Assembly (NCBI GenBank): GCA_949751835.1 | Contig: CATKHK010000022.1 | Coordinates: 62,001-126,000, forward strand | Direction: 5' to 3' | Length of the DNA stretch: 64,000 bases | Source of the DNA: Blepharisma japonicum | Taxonomy: Eukaryota; Ciliophora; Heterotrichea; Heterotrichida; Blepharismidae | Shown here: piece by piece, positions 32,991-44,984 of the stretch | Layout of the letters: every line of letters begins with the position of its first letter | How positions within the stretch are numbered: the first letter of the stretch is position 1 | The notes under the pieces: model-generated | Database searches by the model: none | What the model saw: the letters and a program-made list of their open reading frames with translations, nothing else | Told to the model about the DNA's origin: nothing | Program-made: the position numbers and the translations under genes

Positions 32991-35291
32991 TTACGAAAGA
33001 TTTGCCCTGCATATAGGACAGCTTGCTCTTGCACCTCTGGTTTCTATCCACACTCTCAAGCAACGCTCATGGAAAATATGCATGCATTCTGTAATTCTAA
33101 TATCCCTCTGTTCAATATTTCCTAAACAAATTGGACAATTATGCACTTCATTTATTGAACTTCTTCTTGAGCTAGCTTGAGACGCTTGAGGAGCTGATGG
33201 TTGATAAGGGGGCAAATTCCCTATCGCCTGTATTGCTGACTGATAAAGCTGACTTAAAAACTGCAAGATTTCTTGAGGGTTTTGCCTAGGTGGTAAATTT
33301 GCATTTTGGTTATAAAGAGCAACAGCCTGTAAAATTTCTTGAGGATTTTGCACAGGAAGATGTCCAGCAAATTGATTATAAAAATAGATAGCCTGCTGGA
33401 TTTCTCTCAAATTTTGTATAGGAGATAATCTAGCAAATTGATTATAGAAAGAAACAGCCTGCTGAATTGAAAGAGAGTTTACAATAGGAGGTAGTCCCGC
33501 GTACTGATTATAAAAATCAATGGCCTGCTGAATTTCTTGCAAATTTTGTATTGGAGGCATTCATACGTATTGATTATAGAAAGAAATTGCCTGCTGAATT
33601 TCTTGAGGATTTTGTATTGGAGCTACTGGTGCAATTCGTTGATATTGGGAATTTGGCATTGCATTTCGTTCCTGGCCCTGAAGATTTCTATAAGCATTGT
33701 AACTTTGAGAAGAAGGCATATTCATAGGCCTCGGTAAAGGAAGAGGCAATGGAGATAAGGGAGGAAGGGGATTTAAGCGACTTAAGGGAATTAAGAGGGA
33801 CAAGGGTAATGAGGGAGGTGAGGGAGGTGAGGGAGGCAATGGAGGTGAGAGAGGAAAAAGGCGCGAGGGGTTATGATTGTTATTGGTAGCAAGCTGCAAT
33901 GTATTTGAGTGGTTTTGATTTTTTCTAAAGTTGATAAAATAATCGCAGCCGACACAACAGCAAGTACAGCTAAATAAAAATTACACCCAACAAAATCCAA
34001 CACAGCTAAACACTATAATTAAAATTACAGAGGTTTGGCTTAAACCTTCATTGCCATCAGAGCTGCTATCACTACTATAATTACATACAAGAGTGTGCGC
34101 GTCATAACAAAAATCATACAAAGTGTTGCAATCTTCAAAATCATTAAAGCAAGAATCTGCTTGACAATTTTTATTGCAATAACTATTGCTTAAATCATCT
34201 ATTGTGCAGTTCTTACTGCAGCTATTTCTACAGAGATGTGATGAAAATTCAACATATTCACATATATGAGTTTTAAAGCTGTCTAATTCATTTCGGCTAA
34301 GATCAATATCGCCTACGGAAATTCTTGGCATTAATCCATTATTTTTATACAGTTGGCTTTGAAGAAAATGATTATCTCAATATTTATTAGATCCATTTTT
34401 TATTCAGGAAGAATCAATAATTTGCTGGATTTTTTCTCAGTCAATTTTAAGCCAGTTTAAAATATTTCTACTACAAGTTGTCGAATAATCATTGTAGCAA
34501 GAATTTGCTATTTCATATAAAAATATAGCAAAAGCGCTTAAATATAGATTATTAGTAACCGTATAATGAAGCAAAGCAAGTTCTAATAGAGTTCTATCAA
34601 TCATGTCTGCTCCATTTGCATGATTTACATCATCAATCATACAGTATTTATAATTGGAATAGCAATCATATGAGCTGCAATTATCACAATGATATGAATA
34701 ATTAAAAGTAAGATCTATATTCACTTCGCTTGCAGTGATAGGTATTAGATATGTATAAAATTCTTCAATAAACGCAGTATCATAAACATAATTTCCAGTA
34801 AGCCCAATCGTAATATTTGGTTTTTCTCAAAGTATAAAGTCAGGTTCAAATTGAACAGTAATTTGACCCTGTTTGAATTTTCTTCATATATCAATATCAA
34901 ATTTTGTAATTCCTAATGCAAATATAGTGCCACGGAAATTTGCGTGCTTAAAATCGTGATTTAAACTATATTTGGGCATATCCAGGAAAAAAATAACACC
35001 TTTAGCTCCTTTTCTTTCGGCAATGTCAGCAACAGTCGAATAATTGCAGGTAATATTCATAATAGCAAAAACTGTGTAATTAACAAATTGAGGTCATGAG
35101 GTTTCATAGCATGGATTTGTATTGTTTGGTAAAAATCATACAGAGCCATAAGCGGGATTTGGAGTTTTTCTAAAGTTAGGGGTAATAGATGGGACAATAC
35201 TATCAAGATAAAGCTTATATAATTCTTTTGGAGATAAGATTGTTAGCTTGCAAAGTGCTGTAATAAAAAATAAAAGTAGGATTTTTATCAT
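32991..35291 (-). CDS. Copy C: VSR-like/LNR/TM/RING protein, type-II tail (intact)
   Basis: Two exons (35291-33985 and 33969-32991) give 761 residues with no break. Signal peptide 1-16; PA domain about 60-150; VSR-like Cys region about 190-300 (CDNCSSYDCYSNYKYC, C-S-R-N-I-L-N-W-L); LNR about 354-388 (CTIDDLSNSYCNKNC, CFNDFEDC); membrane segment about 421-450, split by the intron; Pro-rich juxtamembrane part; six 22-residue repeats about 545-680 ([16 protein letters not shown]); RING-H2 714-757 (CPICLGNIEQ, CMHIFHERC, CPIC). The PA + VSR-like lumenal part suggests cargo binding in the secretory or endosomal system; the RING suggests ubiquitin ligase activity. Both are family inferences. In-frame TGAs encode Trp. 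Confidence 0.85.
33970..33984 (-). other. 15-nt intron, copy C
   Basis: On the minus strand it reads gtaatttttatttag. Removing it joins GT to C (Val) within the membrane segment. Unspliced, the frame meets TAA. Confidence 0.87.
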
Positions 35292-35459
35292 ATTATCTTA
35301 TAAATTTTTGTAATAGCTAAACCTTCTATAAATTTGGCAGGATTTTTAGTACCAATAATTACCAAAAAAGGTAAAATTAATTTTTAAAACTGCCTGAATA
35401 GATAGGCTGAATACAAAAATATTTTAATTGAATCTTTGTTTTTATATTTAAGATTATTA

Positions 35460-36240
35460 ACTTTAAACTATTAATTCTGAAAATATTATCTTTTAATGAA
35501 TTTACGAATTAAAATTAAAGCATTTCACATCTATGCCTTTAAGCGATTTTTATAAAAATATCTTTGATCTTTAATTTCTGCAACATAAAACAAATTGAGC
35601 AAGTTGCTTCTCCAAAACCCCATAATTTGAATTATTTTCTAAAGTGTTCTGATTTCATAGCTACAGTCAAGTTGAGCCAATTTCACCTTCAGAACTAATT
35701 TCACTAGCAGAATGAGGACCATAGCCAGAAGAAGGCAGCGGAAAATTACTCTGTATATGTGTTGACCTCTGCAAGGAAGAGGCAATGGAGGGTATGCAGT
35801 AAGGAAATTCAAAGGAAGCGAGTAATAATAATTATCAGCAGCAATACTCGGATTTCTGACTACTTCCGATTCCTACTTCACTTATACAAATAATTGGTAA
35901 AGTAAAGGGCAAAAATAAAAAGCTAAATACTGCTATTAGAATTATAGAAGTTTTAAAAATATTTATTGCTATAGCCAGAAAGAATTGCACGTCGTTACAG
36001 AAATCATATAAATCTTCTCAATCTTCTTTATCTTTGAAGCAAGAGTACTCGTTTTAATACATATATCAAATTTAGTGCCTCGAGTATCTCTATATATCAA
36101 AGCATCTTTTAATTTTGAGCCAGAAAAATTTAGTAAAAAATAGCACGTTGAAAGCCCTGCTTTCAAAAATGAAAACAATAGTTGAATAATTAAAGGTTAT
36201 AATTTGTAATATTTGTCTGTAGAATTAAAACTGAGGTCAT
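35460..36240 (-). pseudogene. Relic 3 of the VSR-like/RING family
   Basis: A decayed minus-strand copy, collinear with relics 2 and 4: RING remnant, acidic tail, LNR remnant, then a PA remnant containing gtgcctcgagtatctc. Many breaks are present. Confidence 0.65.
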
Positions 36241-36914
36241 GAATTTGTTCTGCTTTGTATTTTTGCTAAATTATTTATATTATGCTCTGTAAAATAGTGA
36301 TTTTTATATTATTTGTCTTCTTGCTTGCGAAATAAGTCGGAAAATGTCTTTGTATGTAAAGGTCTAATAAATGCCACATTGTCAAAGCATGATAAACCTC
36401 TCTGATTAGCAATTTGATTATAATTAAAATTTGCTGTAAGCATTTTAATATGCTGCTTTTAATATTTGATAAATGATTCCGTTACTATTGCTTTAGCTAT
36501 CTTTCTTTTCTTATTGAGAATCTCAATCTCATCATCTTCAACGAGAGTTAATTAAACTCTTAAAGTTTTTTAAAGCATAAAAAATCTAAGAAATCTTAAA
36601 GAAATAATGATAAGTTCTCTTTTTAGTAAAAAAAAACCCTCCATTCAATATCAATCAATTTGCGTATGTGAACTTTGTATTTCTGCCACCCTGCGCTCAT
36701 GTATAGTGTCTGATGCTTGCATCCTTTCGCCCAAGCGTAATAATTACTCAGTTTCACTTTGTCAGAAGTCATTCTTTCAGCCTTAGCACAGATCCGAGCA
36801 TACACCTTAATAGATAAAGCTTTATGCGGCTTAAAAAAATCATATTTTACTCATAATTCGTAATTTTATTAAATATTTTTAGTTTTAACTAAAATTAGAG
36901 AAAGCTTCCATCTT
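36241..36914. other. Spacer with an unusual GC-richer island
   Basis: The first 360 bp duplicate the spacer at 32530-32880. From about 36610 to 36840 the base composition rises. A 60-codon minus-strand open stretch (36623-36805; YYAWAKGCKHQTLYMSAGWQ) fills most of it, with no relative elsewhere in the window. Its origin is unknown. Confidence 0.4.
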
Positions 36915-39095
36915 CTAATGAATTTCCTCATTGCAATTAGGGCATCTCGCATGTTCACCTTTCCTATCTGTCCATTCCTTTAAGCAATTTTTGTGAAAAA
37001 TATGTTTGCATTTTGTAATTTTCATATTTTCCTCAGTGATTCCATCAAAGCAAATTGAGCAAACTGCGTCTCCAAAAAATCCATAATCTGAGATACTTTC
37101 AGATCTATTTTGAGTTTTAATTCTGTTTCCGAAGCGACTGTTAAGTCTCCTGCTACTATCAGGACCAATTTCATTTTCAGAACTACTGTTAAGTGACCTG
37201 CTACTATCAGGACCAATTTCATTTTCAGAACTACTTTCACTAGAGGAACTACTTTCACTAGAGGAACTACTAGAGGAACTACTTTCACTAGAGGAACTAG
37301 TATCACTATGAGAAGATGGCGAAGCCTGTTGAGATTCAATTTCACTGTTAGAGCCAACTCCAATATTAGAAGCCACATCACTTTCAGAAGAAGGCACATG
37401 CATAGGCCTTGGCAAAGGAAGAGGCAAGGGAGGTAAGAGATTAGGAGGAGCAGGAGGAGGAATAGGAGGAGGAACAGGAGGACGAACAGGAGGACGAACA
37501 GGAGGACGAACAGGATGGCGAACAGGAGGACGAACAGGAGGACGAGCAGGAGGAGGAGTAGGAAGTAAGCGACGCAAGGGAATTCCGCGGGGTAAGGCTA
37601 GTGAGGGAGGTGAAGGAGGTGAAGGAGGTAATTGATGTAAAGGAGGCAAAGGGGGCGGGGGATTATGATTGTTATTGGCAGCAAGCTGTAAGATATCTGA
37701 GGGGTTCTGATTTTCTTCCTTATTTATATAATTGATAAAATAGCGACAGCCGATACAACAGCAAATGCAGCTAAATAAAAATTACAACGAGCAAAATCCC
37801 ACACAGCTAAACACTGCAATTAAAATTACAGAGGTTTGGCTTAAACCTTCATCGCCATCAGAGTTGCTATCACTACTATAACTACAAACAAGAGTGTGCA
37901 CATCATCACAAAAATCATACAAACTGTTGCAATCTTCAAAATCATTGAAGCAAGAATCTGCTTTACAATTTTTATTGCAATAACTATTGCTTAAATAGCC
38001 TATTGTGCAGTTCTCACTGCAGCTATTATTACAGAGATGTGATGAAAATTCAGCATAGTCGCATATATGAGTTGCAAAGCTGTCTACTTCATTTCAGCCA
38101 AGATCAATATAACCTACGGAGATTCTTGGCAATACTCCTTCATATTTTTGCCGTTGGATTCGGAGAAAATGATTATCTCAATATTTATTATATCCATTTT
38201 GTATTCAGGAAGAATCAATAATTTGCTGGATTTTTTCTCAATCAATTTTGAGCCAGTTTAAAATATTTCTACTACAAGTTGTTGAATAATCGTAGTAGCA
38301 AGAATATGCTATTTCATATAAAAATATAGCAAAAGCGCCTAAATATAGATTATTAGTAATCGTATAATTAAGCAAAGCAATTTCTAATAGAGTTCTATCA
38401 ATCATATCTCTTCCATTAGCATTATAAACATCATCAATCATACAGTATTTATAATTGGAATAGCAATCATATGAGCTGCAATTATCACAATGATATGAAT
38501 AATTAAAAGTAAGATCTATATTCACTTCGTTTGCAGTGATAGGTATTAGATATGTATAAAATTCTTCAATAAACTCAGCATCATAAAAATAATTTCCAGT
38601 AAGCCCAATCGTAATATTTGGTTTTTTTGAATATATTCAGTCACGTTCAAATTGAACAGTAATTTGACCCTGTTTGAATTTTCGTCACATATCAATATAA
38701 TCTTTTGAAATTCCAACTGCAAATATAGTGCCACGAATAACTTCGTACATAAAATCATCATATAAACTATATTTAGACATATTCAGGACAAAAATAACAC
38801 CATAAGCTCCTTTTCCTTGGGCAATGTCAACAACAGTCGAATAATTACAGGTAATATTCATAATAGCAAAGACTGTGTAGTTAACATAATAAGGCCATGA
38901 GGTTCCTAGGCATGGATTTGTATTGTTTGGTAAAAATCCTACAGTGCCTCAAGTGTGAGTTGGAAAATTTCTAAAGTTAGGGGTAATAGATGGGACAGTA
39001 CCATTATCAATATAAAGGTTATGTAATTCTGAAGGATATAAGACTCTCAGCTTGCAAAGTGCTGTAATAAAAAATAAAAGTAGGATTTTTATCAT
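36915..39095 (-). CDS. Copy D: VSR-like/LNR/TM/RING protein, type-I tail (intact)
   Basis: Two exons (39095-37786 and 37770-36915) give 721 residues with no break. The lumenal part is nearly the same as in copies A-C: signal peptide, PA (GKGAYGVIFVLN), VSR-like Cys region, LNR (CTIGYLSNSYCNKNC) and TM. The tail differs from B and C. It has a Pro-rich stretch with repeated R-P-P-V, a long Ser-run acidic region with a duplicated block (SENEIGPDSSR) and a RING-H2 of another subtype (CSICFDGITEENMKITKCKH, CPNC) ending at TAG. Probably a membrane E3 ligase. The tail is homologous to that of copy F and to broken copy A. Expression from a conserved upstream block shared with B and C is likely. Confidence 0.85.
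37771..37785 (-). other. 15-nt intron, copy D
   Basis: On the minus strand it reads gtaatttttatttag, identical to the other copies. Confidence 0.87.
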
Positions 39096-39239
39096 ATTAT
39101 CTTATAAACTTTTGAAATATCTAAACCTTCTATAAATTTGACATTTTTAGTGTGAGTAATTACAAAAAAATCTAAAATTAATTTTTAAGACTCTGAATAT
39201 ATAGGCTGAATAAAAAATTTATATTTTAATTGAATCCTT

Positions 39240-40040
39240 GTATTTATATTTAAGATTATTAACTTTAAACTATTAATTCTGAAAATTATTATCTTTAATG
39301 AATTTGCTCATTAAAATTAAAGCATTTCGCACCTATCTATGCCTTTAAGCAATCTTTATGAAAATATCATTGATCTTTAATTTTCTGTAACATAAAACAA
39401 ATTAAGCAAGTTGCGTCTCCAAAACCCCATAATTTGAATTATTTTCTAAGGTGTTCTGATTTCATAGCTATAGTCAAGTTGAACCAATTTCACCTTCAGA
39501 ACTAATTTCACTAAAAGAATGAATACCATAGCTAGAAAAAGGCATCTGAAATTACTCTGTATATGTGTTGACATCTGCAAAGAAAGAAAGGAAATTCAAA
39601 GGAAGCAAGTAATAATTATTATCAGCAGCAATACTTGGATTTCTGGCTAGTTCCGATTCCTACCTCACTTATGCAAATAATTGGTAAAGTAAAGGGCAAA
39701 AACAACAAGACCACAGCTAAATACTGCTATTAGAATTATAGAAGTTTTAAAAATATTTATTGCTATAGCCAGAAAGAATTGCACGTCGTTACAGAAATCA
39801 TATAAATCTTCTCAACGTTCTTTATCGTTTAAGCAAGAGTACTCGTTTTTAATACCTACATCAAATATAGTGCCTCGAGTATCTGCAGATATCAAAAATC
39901 TTTTGATTTTGAGCCAGAAAAATTTAGTACAAAAATAAAACATTGGGAACCTCTGCTTTCAAAAATGTAAGCAATAGTTGAATAATTAACAGGCTATATT
40001 TGTAATATTTGTTTGTAGGATTAAAACCAAAGCCATGAAT
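39240..40040 (-). pseudogene. Relic 4 of the VSR-like/RING family
   Basis: A decayed minus-strand copy, collinear with relics 2 and 3, upstream of the start of gene D. It has RING, acidic, LNR and PA remnants with many breaks. Confidence 0.65.
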
Positions 40041-40678
40041 ATGTGTTCATCTTCTGAGCTTCATTAAAAGTCAAATAGTAGGAGCTTTGTTGTAGTTTTC
40101 ACTTAAAATTCGCTTAGGTCCCTTATAAATTTTGGTTCTATTTCTTCTCTAAAGATTTTTGATTTTTGAAGAGGTTTATAAATAAGATACGGTCTTTTAA
40201 ATTCTTATTTTAAATGGCTCAAGAATCATAATATAACCACTTAGCAAGTTCAGCTGAAAGATAAAAAGTCAACTCTATTAAAAACGTCCAGATTCATTAA
40301 TAAACATTAATTAATAATTTTATTAAAATTGCTATTTTTGACAATCAAATCTTATCTTTTTGATTTTTCACATATCTTAGATTATCACTCTACAAGTAGC
40401 TTCTTAGCTTCCTAAAATCTTGAAAGCGCATATTTTTTACTATCAGGAATTTATTTCTTTTAATAAGAATTGCCTAAGAGATGCTGAGATGACTTTATAC
40501 ATTACGTGTGCACTAGCTGCGGTTGCATATGGCAGCAGGCTTCATTCACAAGTTGAGAACTGGTTTCAATAGCAGCAATATTTATTTTAAAAGAACTGCC
40601 TAAATTATAAAACGTAAATACTTATGCAGAAAGTTAAGCCAAGACTAATTTTTCTAACCATTTTGCATTAGAATATGA
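40041..40678. repeat. Spacer duplicated from 28701-29265, with a 127-bp insertion
   Basis: Collinear with the spacer downstream of copy B except for about 127 bp (about 40477-40603). The insertion is bounded by two imperfect copies of ttttaataagaactgcctaa and has a higher GC content than the flanks. No frame is evident in the insert. Confidence 0.5.
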
Positions 40679-43468
40679 TTATGAAAGATTTGCTCTGCAA
40701 ATAGGACATTTTGCTCTTGCACCATTGTTTTCTATCCACGTTCTCAAGCAACGCTCATGGAAAATATGCAAGCATCTCGTAATTTTAATATCCCTCTGTT
40801 CAATATTTTCTAAGCAAATTGTACAGTTATGCACTTCATTTATCGAGCTTCTTCTTGAGCTAGCTTGAGACGCTTGAGGAGCTGATGGCTGATGAGGGCC
40901 ATCTTGGAGTTGCAAATTCCCTACCTCCTGTATCGCTGACGGATAAAGCTGACTTAAAGACTGCACGATTTCTTGAGGGTTCTGCATTCGTCTTAAATTT
41001 GCATTTTGGTTATAAAGAGCAATAGCCTGCAAAATTTCTTGAGGATTTTGCACTGGAGCAAGTCCAGCAAATTGATTATAAAAGTAAATAGCCTGCTGGA
41101 TTTCTCTCAAATTCTGAACAGGAGATAATCTAGCAAATTGATTATAGAAAGTAACAGCCTGCTGAATTGAGAGGGAGTTTAGAATAGGAGGTAGCCCTGC
41201 GTATTGATTATAAAAATCAATAGCCCGCTGAATTTCTTGCAAATTTTGTATAGGAGGCATTCAGACGTATTGATTATAGAAAGAAATTGCTTGCTGGATT
41301 TCTTGAGGATTTTGTATTGGAGCTACTGGTGCAATTCACTGATAATGAGAAATTGGCATAGCAATTGATGCCTGATCTTGAAAATTTCTAGGCTGATTAA
41401 GACTTTGATTTGAAGGAGAGTAATGCTGCAATCGATTTGACTGCTGGGATGGACTTAGAGCTGGCACTTGTACAATTGCACGTGCGGACTGATTATACTC
41501 ATTTATAGCTACCTCAGCCGTTTGAGCTCGGCTATTTCTACGTTCATTTTTTCCTTTATAATATTGATGGAAATACACTATTAAGCAATAGGTTGGAATA
41601 GATAATATGAATAGTCCTACTGGAACTAGAACTGAGATAAGGATAATATCTGTTTTACTGTAGCTAGAATCAGAACTTGAGTCTGATTTTGAACTGGATC
41701 CTGAGTCTGATCCTGAGTCTGAGTTTGAGTCTGAGCCTGAGTCTGATCCTGAGTCTGATCCTGAGTCTGAGCCTGATCCTGAGTTTGAGCCTGATCCTGA
41801 GTTTGAGCCTGATCCTGAATTTGAGCCTGATCCTGAGTTTGAGCCTGATCCTGAGTTTGAGCCTGAGCCTGATCCTGATCCTGAGTTTGAGCCTGATCCT
41901 GAGTTTGATCCTGATCCTGAATGCGAATTAGAACCTGATCCTGAATGAGAATTTGAGCCTGATCCTGAATGCGAATTAGAACCTGATCCTGAATGCGAAT
42001 TTGAGTCTGATCCTGAGTGCGAATTAGAGTCTGATCCTGAATGCGAATTAGAACCTGATCCTGAGTGCGAATTAGAACCTGATCCTGAATGAGAATTTGA
42101 GTCTGATCCTGAGTGCGAATTAGAACCTGATCCTGAATGCGAATTTGAGCCTGATCCTGAATGTGAATTTGAGTCTGATCCTGAATGCGATTTTGAGTCT
42201 GATCCTGAATGCGAATTTGAACCTGATCCTGAATGCGATTTTGAGTGTGATCCTAAGTTTCGTCCTGGATCTGACCTTGAGCCTGATCTTAAGTTTCGGC
42301 TCGGTCACGAGCCTGATTCTGAGTTTATATCTATTTTTTCTTGTTCCCGTTTACAGTCTTCAATATCATATGCACATGAATCTGTTTTACAGCTAGAGTC
42401 GCAAAAGTTATTATCTATTCCCTTTAAATCACATTGACTGCTACACTTACCACTACATATATCCGACGAATTCCCTAAGCTCCTGCAAATATAATTTTGA
42501 ATAAGGTCTGTTTCATATTCAAAAAACTCTTTATTATCAATAAAGACCGCATTTTTATCTTTAATATTTCTTTTCACCCAACTTTGCATTTGGCTTATAA
42601 TTGTTGAGTGGCCTCATATAGAGGATTTGATTGAGTTTATAAAGGTAGGATCGATATCCAGTAACTCAAGAATTGTTTTATGGCAGATATCTGTATAGTC
42701 ATTTTTGCAAAAACTTATAGTAAAGTGTAAAAACATTGCAAAATCTCCATAATATACTTTATTTTTGATTACATACTCGAGTAAAGCTAATTCATAAAAA
42801 GTTCTATCAATCATCAATTTTTCTTGATTTTCGTCTAAATTATGGAGACAATAATATTCAATATTGCCCTCAGGTTTACTTGACTGGCATCTAGAATAAT
42901 TGAAAAGCAGCTCTATATTAGCCTCGTTTACTTTTAAAGGAATTAGCGATTTATATAATTTCTCAATAAAATCCTTATCAGTGTAATAATCTCCGCTAAG
43001 TATAATTGTAATAGTTGGCTTTTTAAAAATCAAATCTGGCTCAAAGGAAATATTTATAGTTCCATCTGAATAATATTTCCATGAATCAATATATTTATTA
43101 GAAATCCCTACAACAAATATGGAGCCATTTTCATTTTTGGGTAATAAAGCTCTATTTAACTCTAAATCGGTTACATTCAGTGAAATAATAATTCCAGCTA
43201 CATTGGCAGCGGCAGGAATTTCAGGAGGATATCCACAACTTGTATTTGAAATTATATTTATTTTTGAAGGATAATAAGTATAATTATCGCATCTTGAGCT
43301 TGGTAAAAATACAGCATTTCCATTGATTCCGCTTTGTGGGATTTTTTCAGAACTTGCTGTAGTAGAGGGAACGATGCCATTTGGATAAAGTTGAACGAGT
43401 TCTGGGGGATATAGAAGCTTCAAAGTGCAAAATGCAGAAGCTAAGAGTAAACTAAAGAATTTTAGCAT
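40679..43468 (-). CDS. Copy E: divergent VSR-like/LNR protein with Ser-Gly stalk and type-II RING tail
   Basis: One uninterrupted frame of 929 residues, crossing several TGA=Trp codons. Signal peptide 1-16; PA domain to about 150; VSR-like region to about 290 ([15 protein letters not shown] kept, but CxxC lost); LNR about 337-375 ([20 protein letters not shown]); a stalk of about 210 residues with Ser at every second position (SGSGSN, SDSNSH) 388-597; membrane segment about 604-633; then a tail with 22-residue repeats (about 715-850) and RING-H2 ([26 protein letters not shown]) closely matching copies B and C. No intron is present at the membrane segment. The lumenal half is far more diverged than the tail, which points to tail exchange. 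Confidence 0.82.
41680..42305 (-). repeat. Low-complexity 12-18 bp repeats coding the Ser-Gly/Asn/His stalk
   Basis: About 625 bp of short imperfect repeats around gatcctgagtctga (plus strand). Read in the gene frame they give alternating Ser with Gly, Asn, Asp or His. Such repeats mutate in length easily, so the stalk is likely to vary between cells or strains. Confidence 0.8.
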
Positions 43469-43959
43469 CAGAATTCTTACTATTTATTATTTCATAATTG
43501 CTTTATTAATTATTCTATAATTTTTTAGAGATTTGTAAGGTTTTATTTGCTCCTCTAAGTAGAATTCCAAAGCAAAAATTTGAATTTACAATGGAATTAT
43601 TTTATTTATTTTGGAAAAACTTTAATATGGCAAGCTTTCTATTCTGCATGAAGATATAATGAATCATGCATTTAAGAACATTTTAAATCGATTGATTTTA
43701 TTATCTTTCTTGAAATCTTACAGATTATAATCTTAGCACATAAGCTTTTTGCTGCAAATAGAAAATATGCTGTTTTAGCATTTAACGCTTTCTAGGAATT
43801 TGAGAAAGTAGACATAACAAATTGTCTAGCATACTCCATAAAAAATAATAATAGAAGCTTGATTAGTTCCCATAATAATTTTTAATCTTTCCAATCTCAT
43901 TGCCTCAAATTTTTCGCAGAATCTTATCCTAAATAATTTTATTTTTAGATTATAATTAT
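43469..43959. other. Spacer upstream of copy E
   Basis: AT-rich. It contains the promoter side of gene E and no recognisable frame. The conserved upstream block of copies B, C and D is not evident here. Confidence 0.35.
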
Positions 43960-44640
43960 TTTATAAAATTATTATTTCAATTAGGGCACTGTGCAATTTT
44001 AGCCTTTTTATTTTTTCGTTCTTTTAAGCATCTTCATGGAAAAATGTCCTGGTAACTTGTAATTTCTTTTTTATAATTTTCTTTTTTTTCTAAAGCAAAT
44101 TGTGTGCACCAGATCTCCATAAATCCCATAACCCATGTTTTTATCATTTTAAGAATAGCAGCTTCTTATTCTCATTCTACGCAAAGTTTTCGAAGCTCTG
44201 CAGAATGATTTAGCTATTCATTATTAGTAGTATTTCTGGCATACTCAGAATCGCTTGATAGTCTCCACAATTGCTGTAAAACAATCCTTTCTGGCAAATT
44301 TATATGATGGCTATTTTGATTTGCTGGCTGCTGAATTTCTTGATTATTTTCATTATTTGACTTGCAGCGTCTTTGGATGCATCAAATACAAAAATCTAGA
44401 TAACAAGTAAGCCTAATTTTTGCAATAATATTTGATAACTTCTTTGCAAAACCAAATACTCTTACAGTCAAAGATATGATTTAAGCATATTTCTGTTTGC
44501 ATAATTTTTGGAAGATTTCGTTTTCTAAATCGTTTATGGAGCAATGATTGTTACACGCCACAATATGAAAAGGTGAAGATCAATTAGAGCTACAAAGGCT
44601 TAAATATTGTAAAATATAAGACAAGCCGTTTAAATATAAT
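43960..44640 (-). pseudogene. Relic 5 of the VSR-like/RING family
   Basis: RING remnants at the low end (ttagggcactgtgcaatt, catcttcatggaaaaatgtcc, caaattgtgtgcaccagatc), then a tail remnant with NNENNQEIQQPANQN, then an LNR remnant (CNNHCSINDLENE). Heavily broken and more diverged than relics 1-4. Confidence 0.5.
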
Positions 44641-44984
44641 TATTGTTTATTTCAAATTTGAGGGACAACTTTTATTTTCTTTTTTTTTTCAAATGCTTGC
44701 CTGGCTTCTAAGAATATCATTGTGATCCGAGGCACTATATTTTTAAATATTTTTTGATTTATAACTGTAAACGAATAAAAATTTTAATATCACAATTTTT
44801 ATAATTTTAGTAATTTTATTAAATTCAAATAGTTTGGATTTTATAAATTAAATTATTTAAAATTTTACTTTAAGAATATTTCAAATTGAAATCTTGTTAA
44901 GTTAAATAACAAAAAAATGTATATAATATATATAAGAACTTTAATCCCCTTTGATTATCTGCTCAAGGAGGGTGTAAACAAAGT

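Noticed and set aside
36623-36805. Calling the 60-codon stretch a gene
   Set aside because: Too short and without relatives in the window. It is reported only as an unusual island.
41680-42305. CRISPR-like or satellite array
   Set aside because: Repeats are 12-18 bp, contiguous and in-frame coding, without unique spacers. The 66-bp repeats near 33 kb are likewise coding.
41677-42396. Long plus-strand open frames rich in Leu/Ser/Ile opposite copy E
   Set aside because: They are the antisense reading of the short repeats coding the Ser-Gly stalk. The minus-strand frame is continuous with the LNR before it and the membrane segment and RING after it.
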